In this document: positions 38,401-48,100 of the stretch, in pieces
Numbering within the stretch: the first letter of the stretch is position 1
Layout of the letters: the number at the start of each line of letters is the position of its first letter
Virus record (IMG/VR): IMGVR_UViG_3300017960_001054
Location: 1 to 64,000 of that record
DNA length: 64,000 nt
DNA from: a virus
Reading direction: 5' to 3' (one strand)
Notes under the pieces: generated by a model
What the model was told of the DNA's origin: nothing
The model's database searches: none
The model's input: only the letters and a program-made list of their open reading frames with translations
Program-made: the position numbers and the translations under genes

Positions 38401-40921
38401 AGTCGAGGATGCCGCAACGGTTCACCACTTCCGCGGCGTCGTGGTCGCGGCCGAGATGAACGACAAGCCAGAGGACGATCCAAACAACATCTGGTTTGTC
38501 AGTCAGGAGTTCGGCTTCTCCGAGATCGATTCGAGCGCCGACACGCTGTTGCTCAAGAGCACGTCGGACAACAACCAGCCCGGCGTCAATGGTATCGACC
38601 TGACGTTCGGGTACGGCCGAGTGGAAGCGTTCCTCGATAGGACTCAAGCACTCGACCTAGACGCCACCTACCGAGTCGAGAGCGGTCTCCGAGGATCAGG
38701 AGATGCTCACATCGTTGTCCGCGATGGAGAGCGTGAAGTCCGTCTTGCGACGTTGGCCTACGAAGAAACCGTAACTGAGCGACGGCTGATTGGCACTCTT
38801 CCCTCCATTTCACTTTCTGGGCTGCTTCTGCCCGAGCGGCAAGTCACGGACGATGGCGATGGGTGGGTCAAGGCGGGATCGTTGACACTGGAATCCGTCC
38901 AGGGCCAGCGGATTCAGTATCAGCAAGTAGCTGGAGAGACGCTCTCCTACGCGGTGAAATTCACGGACTACTATCCTGACCCGCTCCCGAGCAAGGGGCG
39001 CATCATGGAGATGCGTCTCCGGGTCGGGTCTCTGACGACGGCTGACGTATCTGGCAACACGGGGCTCTACTGGACCACGGATGCAGATGATGTCGGTATC
39101 ACACGTGGCGTCGGCATAACGTTGCGTGTGCCTGTTGGTCTCAACCCTGCTCGCGTTGTGTTGTTCGATGTCAACTCCGGGGCTGACGTTGCTACTTACG
39201 ACTTCGATTGGCAAGACGGAGATCTTCACACCTATCGAGTGCTCATCGATCCAGACTCGGATGCCGTCACTGTAGTCCTTGATGATACGGTGGTCGGCAC
39301 AGTCACGTTCTTCGCCAATTTCACGTTCACGCCTACTGATGGTGTTGCCTATGGGTTCGGCGGCAGTACGACAGCGGCAACGGCTGAGCTAGAGAGTTTT
39401 TCTGTGGTCGTTACGCCGCCTGCAACGGTCAAGCGCACGTTGGGTGTTTGGCTTGGGGGCGACTTCGCAGACATCGACAATTGGGAGATCCCACGCACCG
39501 ATTCGTTGACGGTGCCAAATAGTGATCTTTCAGCCGTGGTCGAGGAGATGGATTGGCGCTCTACCATCAAGGTTCGCATCCATCGCGATCCGACATGGGG
39601 TGTCACGATTCTTCGCCCAGACTTGCCCCCGCCGCCTTACTTCACGGGAGACTTCGCGACGCAGATCACAGAACCAAGCGCAGGCTGGATCAACGTCGAG
39701 TACAGGCATCTTCCTCAGCTAGATAACCCACAGCTTCAGGACACGTTGCTCACGCAACTCATGTCGCTGACGCCCCCGCACATCGGGTTTGTGGCCTTTG
39801 GAGCGCTCGACCCAGCGTCGGTCACGCAGCAGCGATGGGGAGAGGTTCGCTATCGGATCTACGAGTATCCGAGCGAAGATCTGATTGCGCCGCACCACAT
39901 GGTGCTCAATCAGTACAACGTCGTTTCGGGTGGTGAGCTTGGTGCGGATGTCTCCGTAGAAGAAGTCACGGTGACGACGGTCAATGCGACAACCATTTCG
40001 CTCAGAGTCACCAACATCACTGCGGACAGGGTGTTCAACCTTGAGTATGTGGATAGTGAGGGGGAGGTCGTAATCCTCACCCCGGATTCGTTCACATTCA
40101 ACCGCGAGCTACAAACCATCACGCTCAACGACGGGCTGACCTTCCGTCCGTTGTTGATTGCGCCTCCTGATCCTAATTTTGATCCGAATGCCTCGATCAA
40201 CCCCGAAGCAAATGATGCCGGGGTGGTCGTTGATCCCGCCTCTGTTCACATTCCCGCCACGGTTCGCGCCGCACCCGGCGAGCCAGTCACGACATCCTAT
40301 CTGACTTCGCAGCCTTTGCTGGAAGGCATCACGCTGCTCAATGAAGGGACTCCGCCCTTCACCAAGAGTCTCGTGACGGGAACGGAGCCGGTGCCTACGT
40401 TTGGGTCGAAGGTCAACGATCCCACGGACACGCTCAGCACCGATCCCGACTTCATCCTGAATGACCCGTATCGTTACGTCGATTTCGCGATGACGCTGCC
40501 GGAAGGGATGTACGAGAACATCGACTTCTTGGAAGTGGATAATGGAGGATTGACCGGTCGGCTTTCTTCGTTCTGTGACAGCCAGGGAAAGCTGGCTGGC
40601 CTACATGAGCTTTCCCTCGACGGCCTGGCGTTCACGGAGGTTGACAAGATCACGTTCACGGATGGCACTCCTGGGGTGGCTCCGGCCGGCGGAAGTGCTT
40701 TCCAGGTTCCGAATCAGGTCATGGCCTGGAGCGGCGGGAGCGCAACCACATACGGGAATCTCAATCAGGGGGCTTGGGGGCCTCCGCCTCCAATGCTGCC
40801 TCCAACGGGCTCTGGGAGCCTCTCCGGTATGGTGCCGATGGGTGTCATCGGGTTCCTCTACGACACCCTCGGAGGCACGACTCAAGTCCTCTACTTTGGC
40901 AAGCAGGTGCCCTATCCGTAG
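35477..40921 (+). CDS. Large fibre/baseplate protein with Gly/Tyr-repeat N-terminus and lectin-like domains
   Basis: An 1814-residue protein. The first roughly 80 residues are GFG/PYGS-type repeats (FGHVPFGSGPYGSTGG, GVGSGYGGIPYGVGAYG), a known style of phage fibre N-terminus that may dock to the baseplate. Two regions look like concanavalin/LamG beta sandwiches: about residues 310-460 (ending LVRNQKADTFTILVDGAP) and about 1150-1310 (DGDLHTYRVLIDPDSDAVTV). Such domains usually bind glycans. Between and after them lie beta-rich repeats and an acidic shaft. The C-terminus ends with a glycine-rich segment and LGGTTQVLYFGKQV. No protease or hydrolase motif seen. Likely a whisker or receptor-binding component. 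Confidence 0.65.
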   Translation: MSNGFGHVPFGSGPYGSTGGVLVPAPHGVGSGYGGIPYGVGAYGATTPPPFAFPIMGGYGGTAYGLGSYGSLGMVAGTVTSVTSINGFQTEVFFSTAVAENTAFFNPASYVFTPVFGAAPTTAVSVAVGTTDAYGPTSAIVTHTGTTLGGRYDIEALGIKTWSGQPLIPPGSIASSVLTKGDPPSYTMTPPSGDTVEITFDEIMLTEAQFTPGIKDKTAYQFNSSYPVPLTINTITHPTGGDASVVTLDVQGMTSVSYNTVISPADAIIFDGTYLPSTATTFAGVEIGTGTSTIGAGRLLLTKTPTAGYGWQFIDTSGKVLPASSFRCEVTIDVPSASFVPPLFDTTLATFRISDGAVEALFTLKRIAGIDHIEVTSGAYFISSPTNWSTAGPYTFGLVRNQKADTFTILVDGAPIASALTGSFTGAATIPGGAEFILDPTGAYDVQLFPLQSVDFTSSQTVFSGAWNFLHGQGATFQGNDGITNDTLLVDCGPLVKGWGDATPATKQDVTVRVNGTPVEVSSVNPYLGVITTTIPIPLMPPGTMTVGVDYTWFPSPVFEFAGLNTLGVVLNKYDIHPGNNTVFSPAAMLPGGGSKEGERFQFGLVLAPQTPREPLYISHRFLGFEKAYTAALNSPTTLLLNRSNHTVALPDREIEAVGESVAYDGTTDPVEADPVWSLLGVNAQDENPDDIATSGIFPVDDALTGSYSTGQPTIYSREINTSLPSTVIVVPRFVVDRGNTEVPFQTDGVFTGVGFGAHNDDHLYLVGALLINDVQHIGMLTEPTRPEEVESWEIALATEITITSSTTFTMLQSDIPSIVREHVFCAEGSRIQILEGTQAGVYEIVEIVDNTDDTATVTVSDSTAFPNDPSLFGNAFFTGYFEIKWDGDGDLSSAITYRLVILNDIKDTPEGWAQLYVGGSLTGLVLTMEGGVPRLPKPADSVLLFPTSDRGQVFWGSLSRKATGRSLWSFVRYGVEDAATVHHFRGVVVAAEMNDKPEDDPNNIWFVSQEFGFSEIDSSADTLLLKSTSDNNQPGVNGIDLTFGYGRVEAFLDRTQALDLDATYRVESGLRGSGDAHIVVRDGEREVRLATLAYEETVTERRLIGTLPSISLSGLLLPERQVTDDGDGWVKAGSLTLESVQGQRIQYQQVAGETLSYAVKFTDYYPDPLPSKGRIMEMRLRVGSLTTADVSGNTGLYWTTDADDVGITRGVGITLRVPVGLNPARVVLFDVNSGADVATYDFDWQDGDLHTYRVLIDPDSDAVTVVLDDTVVGTVTFFANFTFTPTDGVAYGFGGSTTAATAELESFSVVVTPPATVKRTLGVWLGGDFADIDNWEIPRTDSLTVPNSDLSAVVEEMDWRSTIKVRIHRDPTWGVTILRPDLPPPPYFTGDFATQITEPSAGWINVEYRHLPQLDNPQLQDTLLTQLMSLTPPHIGFVAFGALDPASVTQQRWGEVRYRIYEYPSEDLIAPHHMVLNQYNVVSGGELGADVSVEEVTVTTVNATTISLRVTNITADRVFNLEYVDSEGEVVILTPDSFTFNRELQTITLNDGLTFRPLLIAPPDPNFDPNASINPEANDAGVVVDPASVHIPATVRAAPGEPVTTSYLTSQPLLEGITLLNEGTPPFTKSLVTGTEPVPTFGSKVNDPTDTLSTDPDFILNDPYRYVDFAMTLPEGMYENIDFLEVDNGGLTGRLSSFCDSQGKLAGLHELSLDGLAFTEVDKITFTDGTPGVAPAGGSAFQVPNQVMAWSGGSATTYGNLNQGAWGPPPPMLPPTGSGSLSGMVPMGVIGFLYDTLGGTTQVLYFGKQVPYP

Positions 40922-40967
40922 CCGGTAGCGAGCCTATGAAATTCCACAATCGACAGCGGAGATCCTC

Positions 40968-41615
40968 ATGCTCAAACACGACTCCATAAGGCGCGCCAAA
41001 ACGGCGATGAAATTCGCCTTGCACAACCAGCATGAGGAAAACCTCGGGTTGCGTGTGAAGGGCTTGGTGACCTTTGACATGCGTGACGCACGGACCGGTG
41101 AGGTTCTTTGCTATTGGCAAAAGGACAACATCGTTCTTCTCGATGCGGGGATTCTGACTGCGCGTCTCTACAAGGACAATGCCGAGCCGCCGCACGGAAT
41201 CAACATGCTTGCCGTGGGCACCGGAGCACTCGGGGCCATTCTCAATCCCGATGCGCCGCCGGTCGAGCAGAGAAGGCTCAACAACGAGATCGAGCGCAAG
41301 GCATTCGATTCGACCACGTTCCGCGATAGCTCTGGAGCGGCAGTGTCGATCCCAACGAACGTGGTGAATTTCACCACCATCTTCAACCAGTCGGAAGCGG
41401 TTGGTCCTCTCAACGAGATGGGGCTGATGTCCACCATCTCGGACAACCCAACCGTCACGAACCCGAACCCCAACTTCGCGGGGCAAGGAGGGCAGCCATA
41501 CGATCCGACGATCGATGTCACGCTCTACGACATGCAGGTCAACTACCTGACTTTTGAGGTCATCTCGAAACCCGCGACAGCGGTGTTGGCAGTCACGTGG
41601 AGGCTTTCTTTTTGA
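40968..41615 (+). CDS. Conserved small tail structural protein, unknown function
   Basis: A 215-residue protein; GGAG in GCGGAGATCCTCATG gives a good ribosome site. The pattern is typical of a widespread phage structural family: a strand block GLVTFDMRDARTGEV, an N-I-V-L-L-DAG segment followed by LTARLY, then MLAVGTGALGAILNPDAPP and a basic E-x-x-R (LNNEIERKAF), ending in alternating strands (LAVTWRLSF). Proteins like this are often annotated near tail fibres without a known role. It sits between two giant fibre genes and is probably a fibre or collar accessory. Confidence 0.6.
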   Translation: MLKHDSIRRAKTAMKFALHNQHEENLGLRVKGLVTFDMRDARTGEVLCYWQKDNIVLLDAGILTARLYKDNAEPPHGINMLAVGTGALGAILNPDAPPVEQRRLNNEIERKAFDSTTFRDSSGAAVSIPTNVVNFTTIFNQSEAVGPLNEMGLMSTISDNPTVTNPNPNFAGQGGQPYDPTIDVTLYDMQVNYLTFEVISKPATAVLAVTWRLSF

Positions 41616-41621
41616 AACGAT

Positions 41622-41660
41622 GTCCTTCATGTCTCGTCCCGAAGGACGAATCTGAATTCG
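41622..41660 (+). promoter_or_regulatory. Tandem hairpins in intergenic gap
   Basis: GTCCTTC (41622-41628) pairs with GAAGGAC (41641-41647) over a 12-base loop. CGAAT (41647-41651) pairs with ATTCG (41656-41660) over four bases. There is no U-run, so this is not a standard terminator. RNA processing or attenuation is possible. Confidence 0.35.
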
Positions 41661-41691
41661 GCAAATGCAAGAGCCGGAGGGTGGCCTAGCG

Positions 41692-44600
41692 ATGGCGCGC
41701 CACGAAAGATATTTCCCGTCCTCGACGCTTTCTCGGTATCTCCTGCCGGGAGAGACGGCGTGGGACACTCTCGTTTACCAGAGCACCAAGCCGATTCTGG
41801 ATGCCGAGGGTGTTCTCCAGCAGGACGTTCGCGAGCTATTCCAGCGCCACGTGCTCCAGCACAATGTCCACTCGGGATGGTTGCGTGGGCAGACGCGTGC
41901 TGACCCCTACGATGACTTCAGCTTCGATGCGCCGTGGCTTCCCGGTCCCGTGCTCAATCCAGACTTCACCGCGAACACATTTCACATGCGGAGAAGGCAA
42001 GCGCTTGTCGCAGGGCACTACGTGGATGTCGAATTCACGAACACGGACACGCCAAACGACAATCTGATCACACTCAACGCTCCAACGGTGTACGACGGGA
42101 CGCCGCCTTCGTTCAAGCGAACAGACTTTGTTTTCCTAGAGGTTTGGTTGGCTGAGGTTCGCGACAGCCCCAATGCCACGGGAACGATGTTGGTCGTCAG
42201 TCCGCAGACGGTGAACCCCGGCGACTTCGTTACGGTAGATGGGATCGTTCTCACGGCTGTGATAGGGCCTCCTGGTTTGAATCAGTTTCAGATTGGAGGC
42301 ACGGCGCCGGCTACCGCAGCAAACCTGGCCGCGTCGATCACGGCCAATGTAGGAACCGTTCGGACGCAAGTGGTCGCCAACTTGGTGACCATCATTGCTC
42401 TCGTGTCGGGTACGGCAGGAAACCTGATTGGCATTTCGTCATCCGTACCAGCTTCGATCACCCCCTCGGGCTTGAACCTCACAGGCGGCGTCGATACGGT
42501 CAACAAGCCGACGCAGGACTTGATCTACCGACATGGCAATGTGCAATCGTCTACTACGGTCGCATTGCCGGATGACTTGGCCGATCCCGCAATCAACGCC
42601 GAGACGGCGCGTAGGGTCCAGGTCCAGTATCGCATTCGCGTAACGGGCATTCCCGAAGGCATCAACTACAAACTCCAGCCAGACGGCTTCAGCAACCCAG
42701 CCATCATGGCACAGGGAGCGCAGACGGCTCCGGTAGCTTTGTATCCGTTTGTTCCTGCCGATCTGACGACGGTCATCAACAACTCAGACGCGCGAGACGA
42801 GGTTGGAGGTCCGGGGATTGGCTACGGCATTCGGGACAACGGTCTCTACATCGCAGGCAACGGAACCTCGGCATCGTCGGTTGCTCTCGGGACGGTGGAT
42901 GGCTACTGCTATGCGATTCCAATCGGTTTTGTCTTTCGCCGGAACGATGCATACAACGGCGGTCTGGGCGGTGGCTGGACACCAGCTACGAACACCAACG
43001 GGGCATTGACGCACGACCATGCCTTGTTCACGAATCCGAATCTCTACGATCCAGTAGACGTAGCCGAGTCTGATCGCCCGGACAAGTACTTCGCGGACGC
43101 CATTGTCGAGACGGACTTGCTCGACCTTCGCCGCCACGTCAATCTCATGGGTGTTGATCTCGCGGCAGAGCTACAGTTTCAGATGAAGGCTCTGCTGGAC
43201 GGAAACTTCCGCACGTGGGCGATCGATACGGCTGACAAGCAAGTGATGGGAGCCGGGACGGGGGACGTTTCGACACAATTCCTCGTTTGTGACCAGATCG
43301 GCCGCACGGAGACCAATCCTCCGGGGCTCAACGGAACGCCGCCTCTGTCTGGCGACACCACAAACGGTGAGACGATCCGAAACTTCGATCATGTCTGTCG
43401 GAGGTTTGGCGATCAGTCCGTGGTCGAGCACTTCGTGCTGGAATTGTCTCCCACGGACGACATTGGCTCGAATGCAGGCAAGTACGTCGCACGAGCCGCG
43501 TATGCTGGCGCGTATCTCGGGTGGGCCGAAGAGGACACTATCCATATCGACTTGGCTGCTCTCAACGGATCGACGCTGGGCAACTTCAATCCAGCAGACG
43601 CGACGTTGCCCACGGGAGACATCTTCGACTTCATGCCCGCAGGGACGCAGATCACGGACATCCTGTCCGTTTTCCACGATGACGGAAACTTCGATGTGGT
43701 CGTGGCTCAGGAGGCCCAGGTATCGGTGATCACCGGGCTGGGAACGGAGCATGTGACGGTCCAGATCGATGCGAACACCACTCAGGTCAATGGCGGCTTG
43801 CCTGGAGCTACGCATGACATGGTGGGAACCCAAGCATCGGGCGACGTTGGATCTCAGCGCCGCATCTTCGTGGAGTTGGAGATCACGTATCCGCCCGGTG
43901 GCGGCTCGACCTGCACGCCAGACGTGGAGTTGACGGACCAAGACACCGATCCGTTCCCGTTTGGGCCGTATGTCGAAAACGACATTACGTTGACGCAGCG
44001 CCCGAGGGACATGGAAAACCCCATCGCTCCAGCGTTCCGCTCGGGGTTCCGTGAGATCAACCTGGAGTACATTGCCAACGATCCCTCTGGCGGTGGTGGG
44101 AATGCTGGGGCTCCCATCGGCTCGATCACGCCCGAATTGCTCGTGAGCCGAGACAATCTCACCTTCGTGCTTCCACGTCGAGCCTGGGGATCGTTTGTCA
44201 CGTCCATGAGCCTGACGGACCAGAACGACTTGGGCGGCCGAGTGATCGATGACGGGAACACCGACTACGGTAGCTCGTCTCGCTTCGTGCAGCTTGCCAA
44301 TACGGGAATCATCCCTGCGGTTCCGCTCTCGGGAGCCGGGCAGACGTTGGTAGCCGTGGCCTGGTTTGGGCAAGATGCGATTCCGCAGGCCGGACCGGCG
44401 GGTGCGGGCTATCAGGTCGGTGTGTACTATCGCTCCAATGCGCCGCAGACGGCGGGAGTGAAAGAAGGCACGATTCACACGACGATCACCAGTTTCCCAT
44501 GGACCGGAGCGGGTGGTCCGATGCCCGCGGAAGTCGTTGTCGAGCCTCTGGCGATCTCTCCCGAGCTTTGGACAGGGACCGTGGGAATGGGAGGAGTCCA

Positions 44601-45144
44601 GCTACCGTATCCGTATGTAGCTCCGCTCGATCAGATTCCGGTCAACGACGGAAGCTCTAGCTCGCAACCGCCTCCTCCGGGCGATGAGTTTCCGGGCGAG
44701 TGGTACTTTGTGGCGACGGCAAACATCAGCATTGATGACTTCGATGCGGACACCGGGCTTCTGTCGCTGCATCCGATGGTTCCGGCGGATGGAACGCAAG
44801 CCTACACGGTAGGCGGCGTTGGAGCGGATCAGCTTCCGGTCAAGGACATCGAATTCCGGTCCTGCTACCCGATCATCAACCCAGACACCTACCGCCCTTC
44901 GGCGTTCTCACAGCCTTTGAGCGGTGTGAATCGGCACAAGGTGTTTTTACCGCTCCTGGCGAGGTCCACACAAGACACGATGTTGTTCCGCAAGGATGAG
45001 ATGCTGTTGGTTGTGATCACTCGTTGGGCAGAGCTAGATGAAGACAACACGATCAAGTTTCTCGACGTTACGAACGACAACCGCTCCTGCGCCGGTATCT
45101 ACCGAACCAAAGGTCTCTTGCTGACGGTTGGAAATGGAGAGTAG
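41692..45144 (+). CDS. Large fibre-type protein, paralogue of the 52614 gene, carrying an inserted module
   Basis: An 1150-residue protein. ATG 41692 (MARHERYFPSSTLS) is preferred because GGAGGG lies ten bases upstream; an in-frame ATG at 41665 has no ribosome site. It shares blocks with the protein at 52614: VYQSTKPILDAEGVLQQD, NVHSGWL, TDFVFLEVW, YRHGNV, RVQVQYRIRV, DGYCYAIPI and FRRND. Residues about 163-268 hold an extra module absent from the paralogue at that site: VNPGDFVTVDGIVLTAV, ATAANLAASI, GTAGNLIGISS, LTGG. This is a common phage structural domain. It probably forms part of the fibre network; no enzyme motif is visible. Confidence 0.62.
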   Translation: MARHERYFPSSTLSRYLLPGETAWDTLVYQSTKPILDAEGVLQQDVRELFQRHVLQHNVHSGWLRGQTRADPYDDFSFDAPWLPGPVLNPDFTANTFHMRRRQALVAGHYVDVEFTNTDTPNDNLITLNAPTVYDGTPPSFKRTDFVFLEVWLAEVRDSPNATGTMLVVSPQTVNPGDFVTVDGIVLTAVIGPPGLNQFQIGGTAPATAANLAASITANVGTVRTQVVANLVTIIALVSGTAGNLIGISSSVPASITPSGLNLTGGVDTVNKPTQDLIYRHGNVQSSTTVALPDDLADPAINAETARRVQVQYRIRVTGIPEGINYKLQPDGFSNPAIMAQGAQTAPVALYPFVPADLTTVINNSDARDEVGGPGIGYGIRDNGLYIAGNGTSASSVALGTVDGYCYAIPIGFVFRRNDAYNGGLGGGWTPATNTNGALTHDHALFTNPNLYDPVDVAESDRPDKYFADAIVETDLLDLRRHVNLMGVDLAAELQFQMKALLDGNFRTWAIDTADKQVMGAGTGDVSTQFLVCDQIGRTETNPPGLNGTPPLSGDTTNGETIRNFDHVCRRFGDQSVVEHFVLELSPTDDIGSNAGKYVARAAYAGAYLGWAEEDTIHIDLAALNGSTLGNFNPADATLPTGDIFDFMPAGTQITDILSVFHDDGNFDVVVAQEAQVSVITGLGTEHVTVQIDANTTQVNGGLPGATHDMVGTQASGDVGSQRRIFVELEITYPPGGGSTCTPDVELTDQDTDPFPFGPYVENDITLTQRPRDMENPIAPAFRSGFREINLEYIANDPSGGGGNAGAPIGSITPELLVSRDNLTFVLPRRAWGSFVTSMSLTDQNDLGGRVIDDGNTDYGSSSRFVQLANTGIIPAVPLSGAGQTLVAVAWFGQDAIPQAGPAGAGYQVGVYYRSNAPQTAGVKEGTIHTTITSFPWTGAGGPMPAEVVVEPLAISPELWTGTVGMGGVQLPYPYVAPLDQIPVNDGSSSSQPPPPGDEFPGEWYFVATANISIDDFDADTGLLSLHPMVPADGTQAYTVGGVGADQLPVKDIEFRSCYPIINPDTYRPSAFSQPLSGVNRHKVFLPLLARSTQDTMLFRKDEMLLVVITRWAELDEDNTIKFLDVTNDNRSCAGIYRTKGLLLTVGNGE

Positions 45145-45146
45145 CC

Positions 45147-48100
45147 ATGCCTCGCAGCGGAGATCCCAACGACATCAAGACGGGCACTGGTAAGGCCAAC
45201 CAGAACAGTGTCGATGCAAATTCGTTTACCAACGATCTCGCCACGGGCGCTGGAGGCTTGCCTGGGCTCCGAGCCCACGTTAACGATCCGCAGGCTGCCC
45301 ATCCCGCGTCAGCGATCTCGACAACGACTACGGACGGTTTCTACGACAACGATGACGTGCAGGGTGATCTGGACGAGATCGCTGCTCTGATTCCTCCGCG
45401 TCCAGGCACGGTTGGCAACTGGCAGACCAATCTTGAGACGGTCTCGATCATCTCCGGTGTGCCCGATTGGGGCGTGCTCAAACTCAACGATGCGGGTCAC
45501 ATCGCGCGAGGAACCGTCACGCCGCCAGATCCGAATGACCCCAACGACGATCTGGCGGTCTACCCCTACTACAACTACATCCCCGAGGTCGCTTCCGATA
45601 ATCCTCCATTCGATCCGGGTGGGAACGATCCAGAGACAGACCCCACGTTCAACATCGATCCGGCCGGAACGCCAGATCCCACCTACACTGGTGGAGGCGT
45701 GGGTTGGTGCCATCAGGGTGGTTTCACACGACCGCAAATGGGCGGTAGTCCGATCATCGAGACTACACGGATCTTCCCCACTGCGGGTGGTGCTTTCCAG
45801 CCGGTGGTCGTTTCGGGAATGCTCTATCCTGCCGATCGGGGTGTTCTGGCTCTGTTGCATTGGCCCGCTGGGGGCTCGATCGGTGACTTCCTGGCGCAAC
45901 CTCTGACCAATCGCGTTGTCGCAGCCGTTCTGTGCGGACAAGGCATCTTGGACGATTGCGATGGAGCGCCCGGAGGGATCTTCACAGAGGGCGATCCCAA
46001 CATCTTCGCCTATCCGGGCCGCGCGGCGGGTCAGTATCAGCTTCGTGAGCTACACACGGGCTTGGTGCAAGGCTCTGGGGCTCCTTTGCCCGCTCCCTAC
46101 AACGTGCCCGACCCCGGAGCCGGACAGGTTCGCTTGGGCACAGATCCCAACGCGGGTGTCCCGGTGGTGGTCGGTGGAATCCCCATCTTGGGAGGCACGA
46201 CTGCGGCGACCGGCGGAGGCAACGACAACAACTTCTTCCGCTACAGGCTTCCGTATCTGAGTGACTACAGCGATACGGCTGATGGCTTTGGTGGCGTCAC
46301 CGGGCTTCCCTACACGCCCGCGACTGAGAAGTTTCGCTACTTCGACAAGCCAGACGTGTCAGCCGACTTCGCGACGCTCTTGATACAAGCGGGAGACTAC
46401 GCGGACTTGCCAGACGACTATTGGCAATTCCAGCTTGCTCGCTATCGCCACCGGTTCACGTTCCAGCACAACGTCTGGCCCGCGCCGACCGATCACGGAT
46501 CCTGGTTGCTCGTTCATTTCCAGAAGGAGGGGGACTTTGAGAAGTGGGCACGAGACGGCATCTTGCCGGACGATGTGACGGACGGATACGAGATCTATAG
46601 CTCCAGCTTGCTCGACTACTCGTCTCCCGAGAGCACAGACAATCTGGCTGAGCCCGCTCCTCCGTTTGACGTGTCGCCGGGATACCACGTGGTGCGTGGT
46701 GCCATCTACGAAGATCCAGACGACTTCACGACGTTCACCATCGATGCCATTGGTTACGACGTGTTCGTGACTGTGGACGAAGTGATGGCGGTTTCGGGGA
46801 TCAAGTATTGGGTTCCTGGGACGGTGGGTTCCAAGTGGACGATTCCCAACATGAATCTCACGCTCAGCGATGTGTGGGAGAACAGCTACAGATTAGGGAA
46901 TAATCCAATAACATCCGTTGAGGTCTCTTGGGGGATATGGCATCAAGATCCTCTGTTCGTGTTTCAGGGTATCTTCGGTGCCGAGCCCGGTAGCACGAAC
47001 GCACCGAGTGCCACGGCTACTTTTGCTGGCACGGTGAGTGGTGGTCCGGGTGGTGAGCGTATCGAATTCCGCTACGATCAGCTAGATAGCGCAAGCGGTC
47101 ACGGTCCTTGGAGCGTTCTTAATGGTCCTCTTCCGGCGGATACGGCCGACCTTCTCTTGGTTCCGGCTGATCCAATGACGTTCAACGGGGACCAGAATCT
47201 TCCGCACTTCTCGACGGATGCTCGCATTCGAGCTTTCTTCCGAAAGCCTCTTGGGCATCAGCTTCCTGCGGACACGGTTCTTGAGGCTCTGTTCCCCCGT
47301 CCTGGCGGCACTCTCTTTCTGTTCCACAGCACGAGCCAGAACCCAACCGATGACATCGGCGTGTATGGCAACTTCCAAACAGGCGGCTCAGGTAGTCCCG
47401 CACGCGCGAGCCTGGAGACTTCTCTCAAGGACACCGAAGAGAGGTTCTTGGATGAGGTCTATCGCTACGCAATTAACACATTTGATGCCGGAGCCTTTGA
47501 CCCGACTTGGGATGGGTCGAAGGGTAACTTGGCTGGGCCTGGATTACCGTTTGGTCCGAGCGGTTTCATCGATGTTCCTGTTCGTGTAGGAGCAAACGGT
47601 ACTGCCACGATACTTTCGTTCATTCAGCAAGACCACTACACGAAAGATTTGGCTACAGCGCCGACCGTTGCATCAGAAGCTCAAGTAGCAGGGTTGCCCG
47701 ATCGCAACCCGCCAATCTCGGATGGGGTGATAGCGCCGCTACCTTCCCGTGGGATTGTCCTTTACCCGCATATTGACTACACGGTTGGCTATCGTCCCGC
47801 CAGTCCGGGCGATGTCACGCCAACGCAGTTTGACTACAGCGGAGTCGCTGACGCACAGCGAGAGTACCTACGTGCTTTCGATCTCGGTTTCTCCAGGGAC
47901 GCGAGCCCGATCGTAGGGCAGGTTGCTGGGCAATCGTTTTTCCGTGTTCGCGTTCACGGGTTGAATCTTTCCGACTACGAGTATGCTGCGCCGGGGCCCG
48001 GATCGGTTTTCATGGCCATCATGGTCAAGGTGCCAGGGCTCACGACTTGGATGGACCTTGGGCGGCGGGATGGTTTTGGGCCGTCGAAGCAAGATCCCTT

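Noticed and set aside
41665-41691. Upstream in-frame ATG for the 41692 gene
   Set aside because: No ribosome site before it; GGAGGG fits the ATG at 41692.
43171-44478. 435-codon open frame on the minus strand
   Set aside because: Antisense of the 41692 gene; composition is typical of a shadow and it has no domain.
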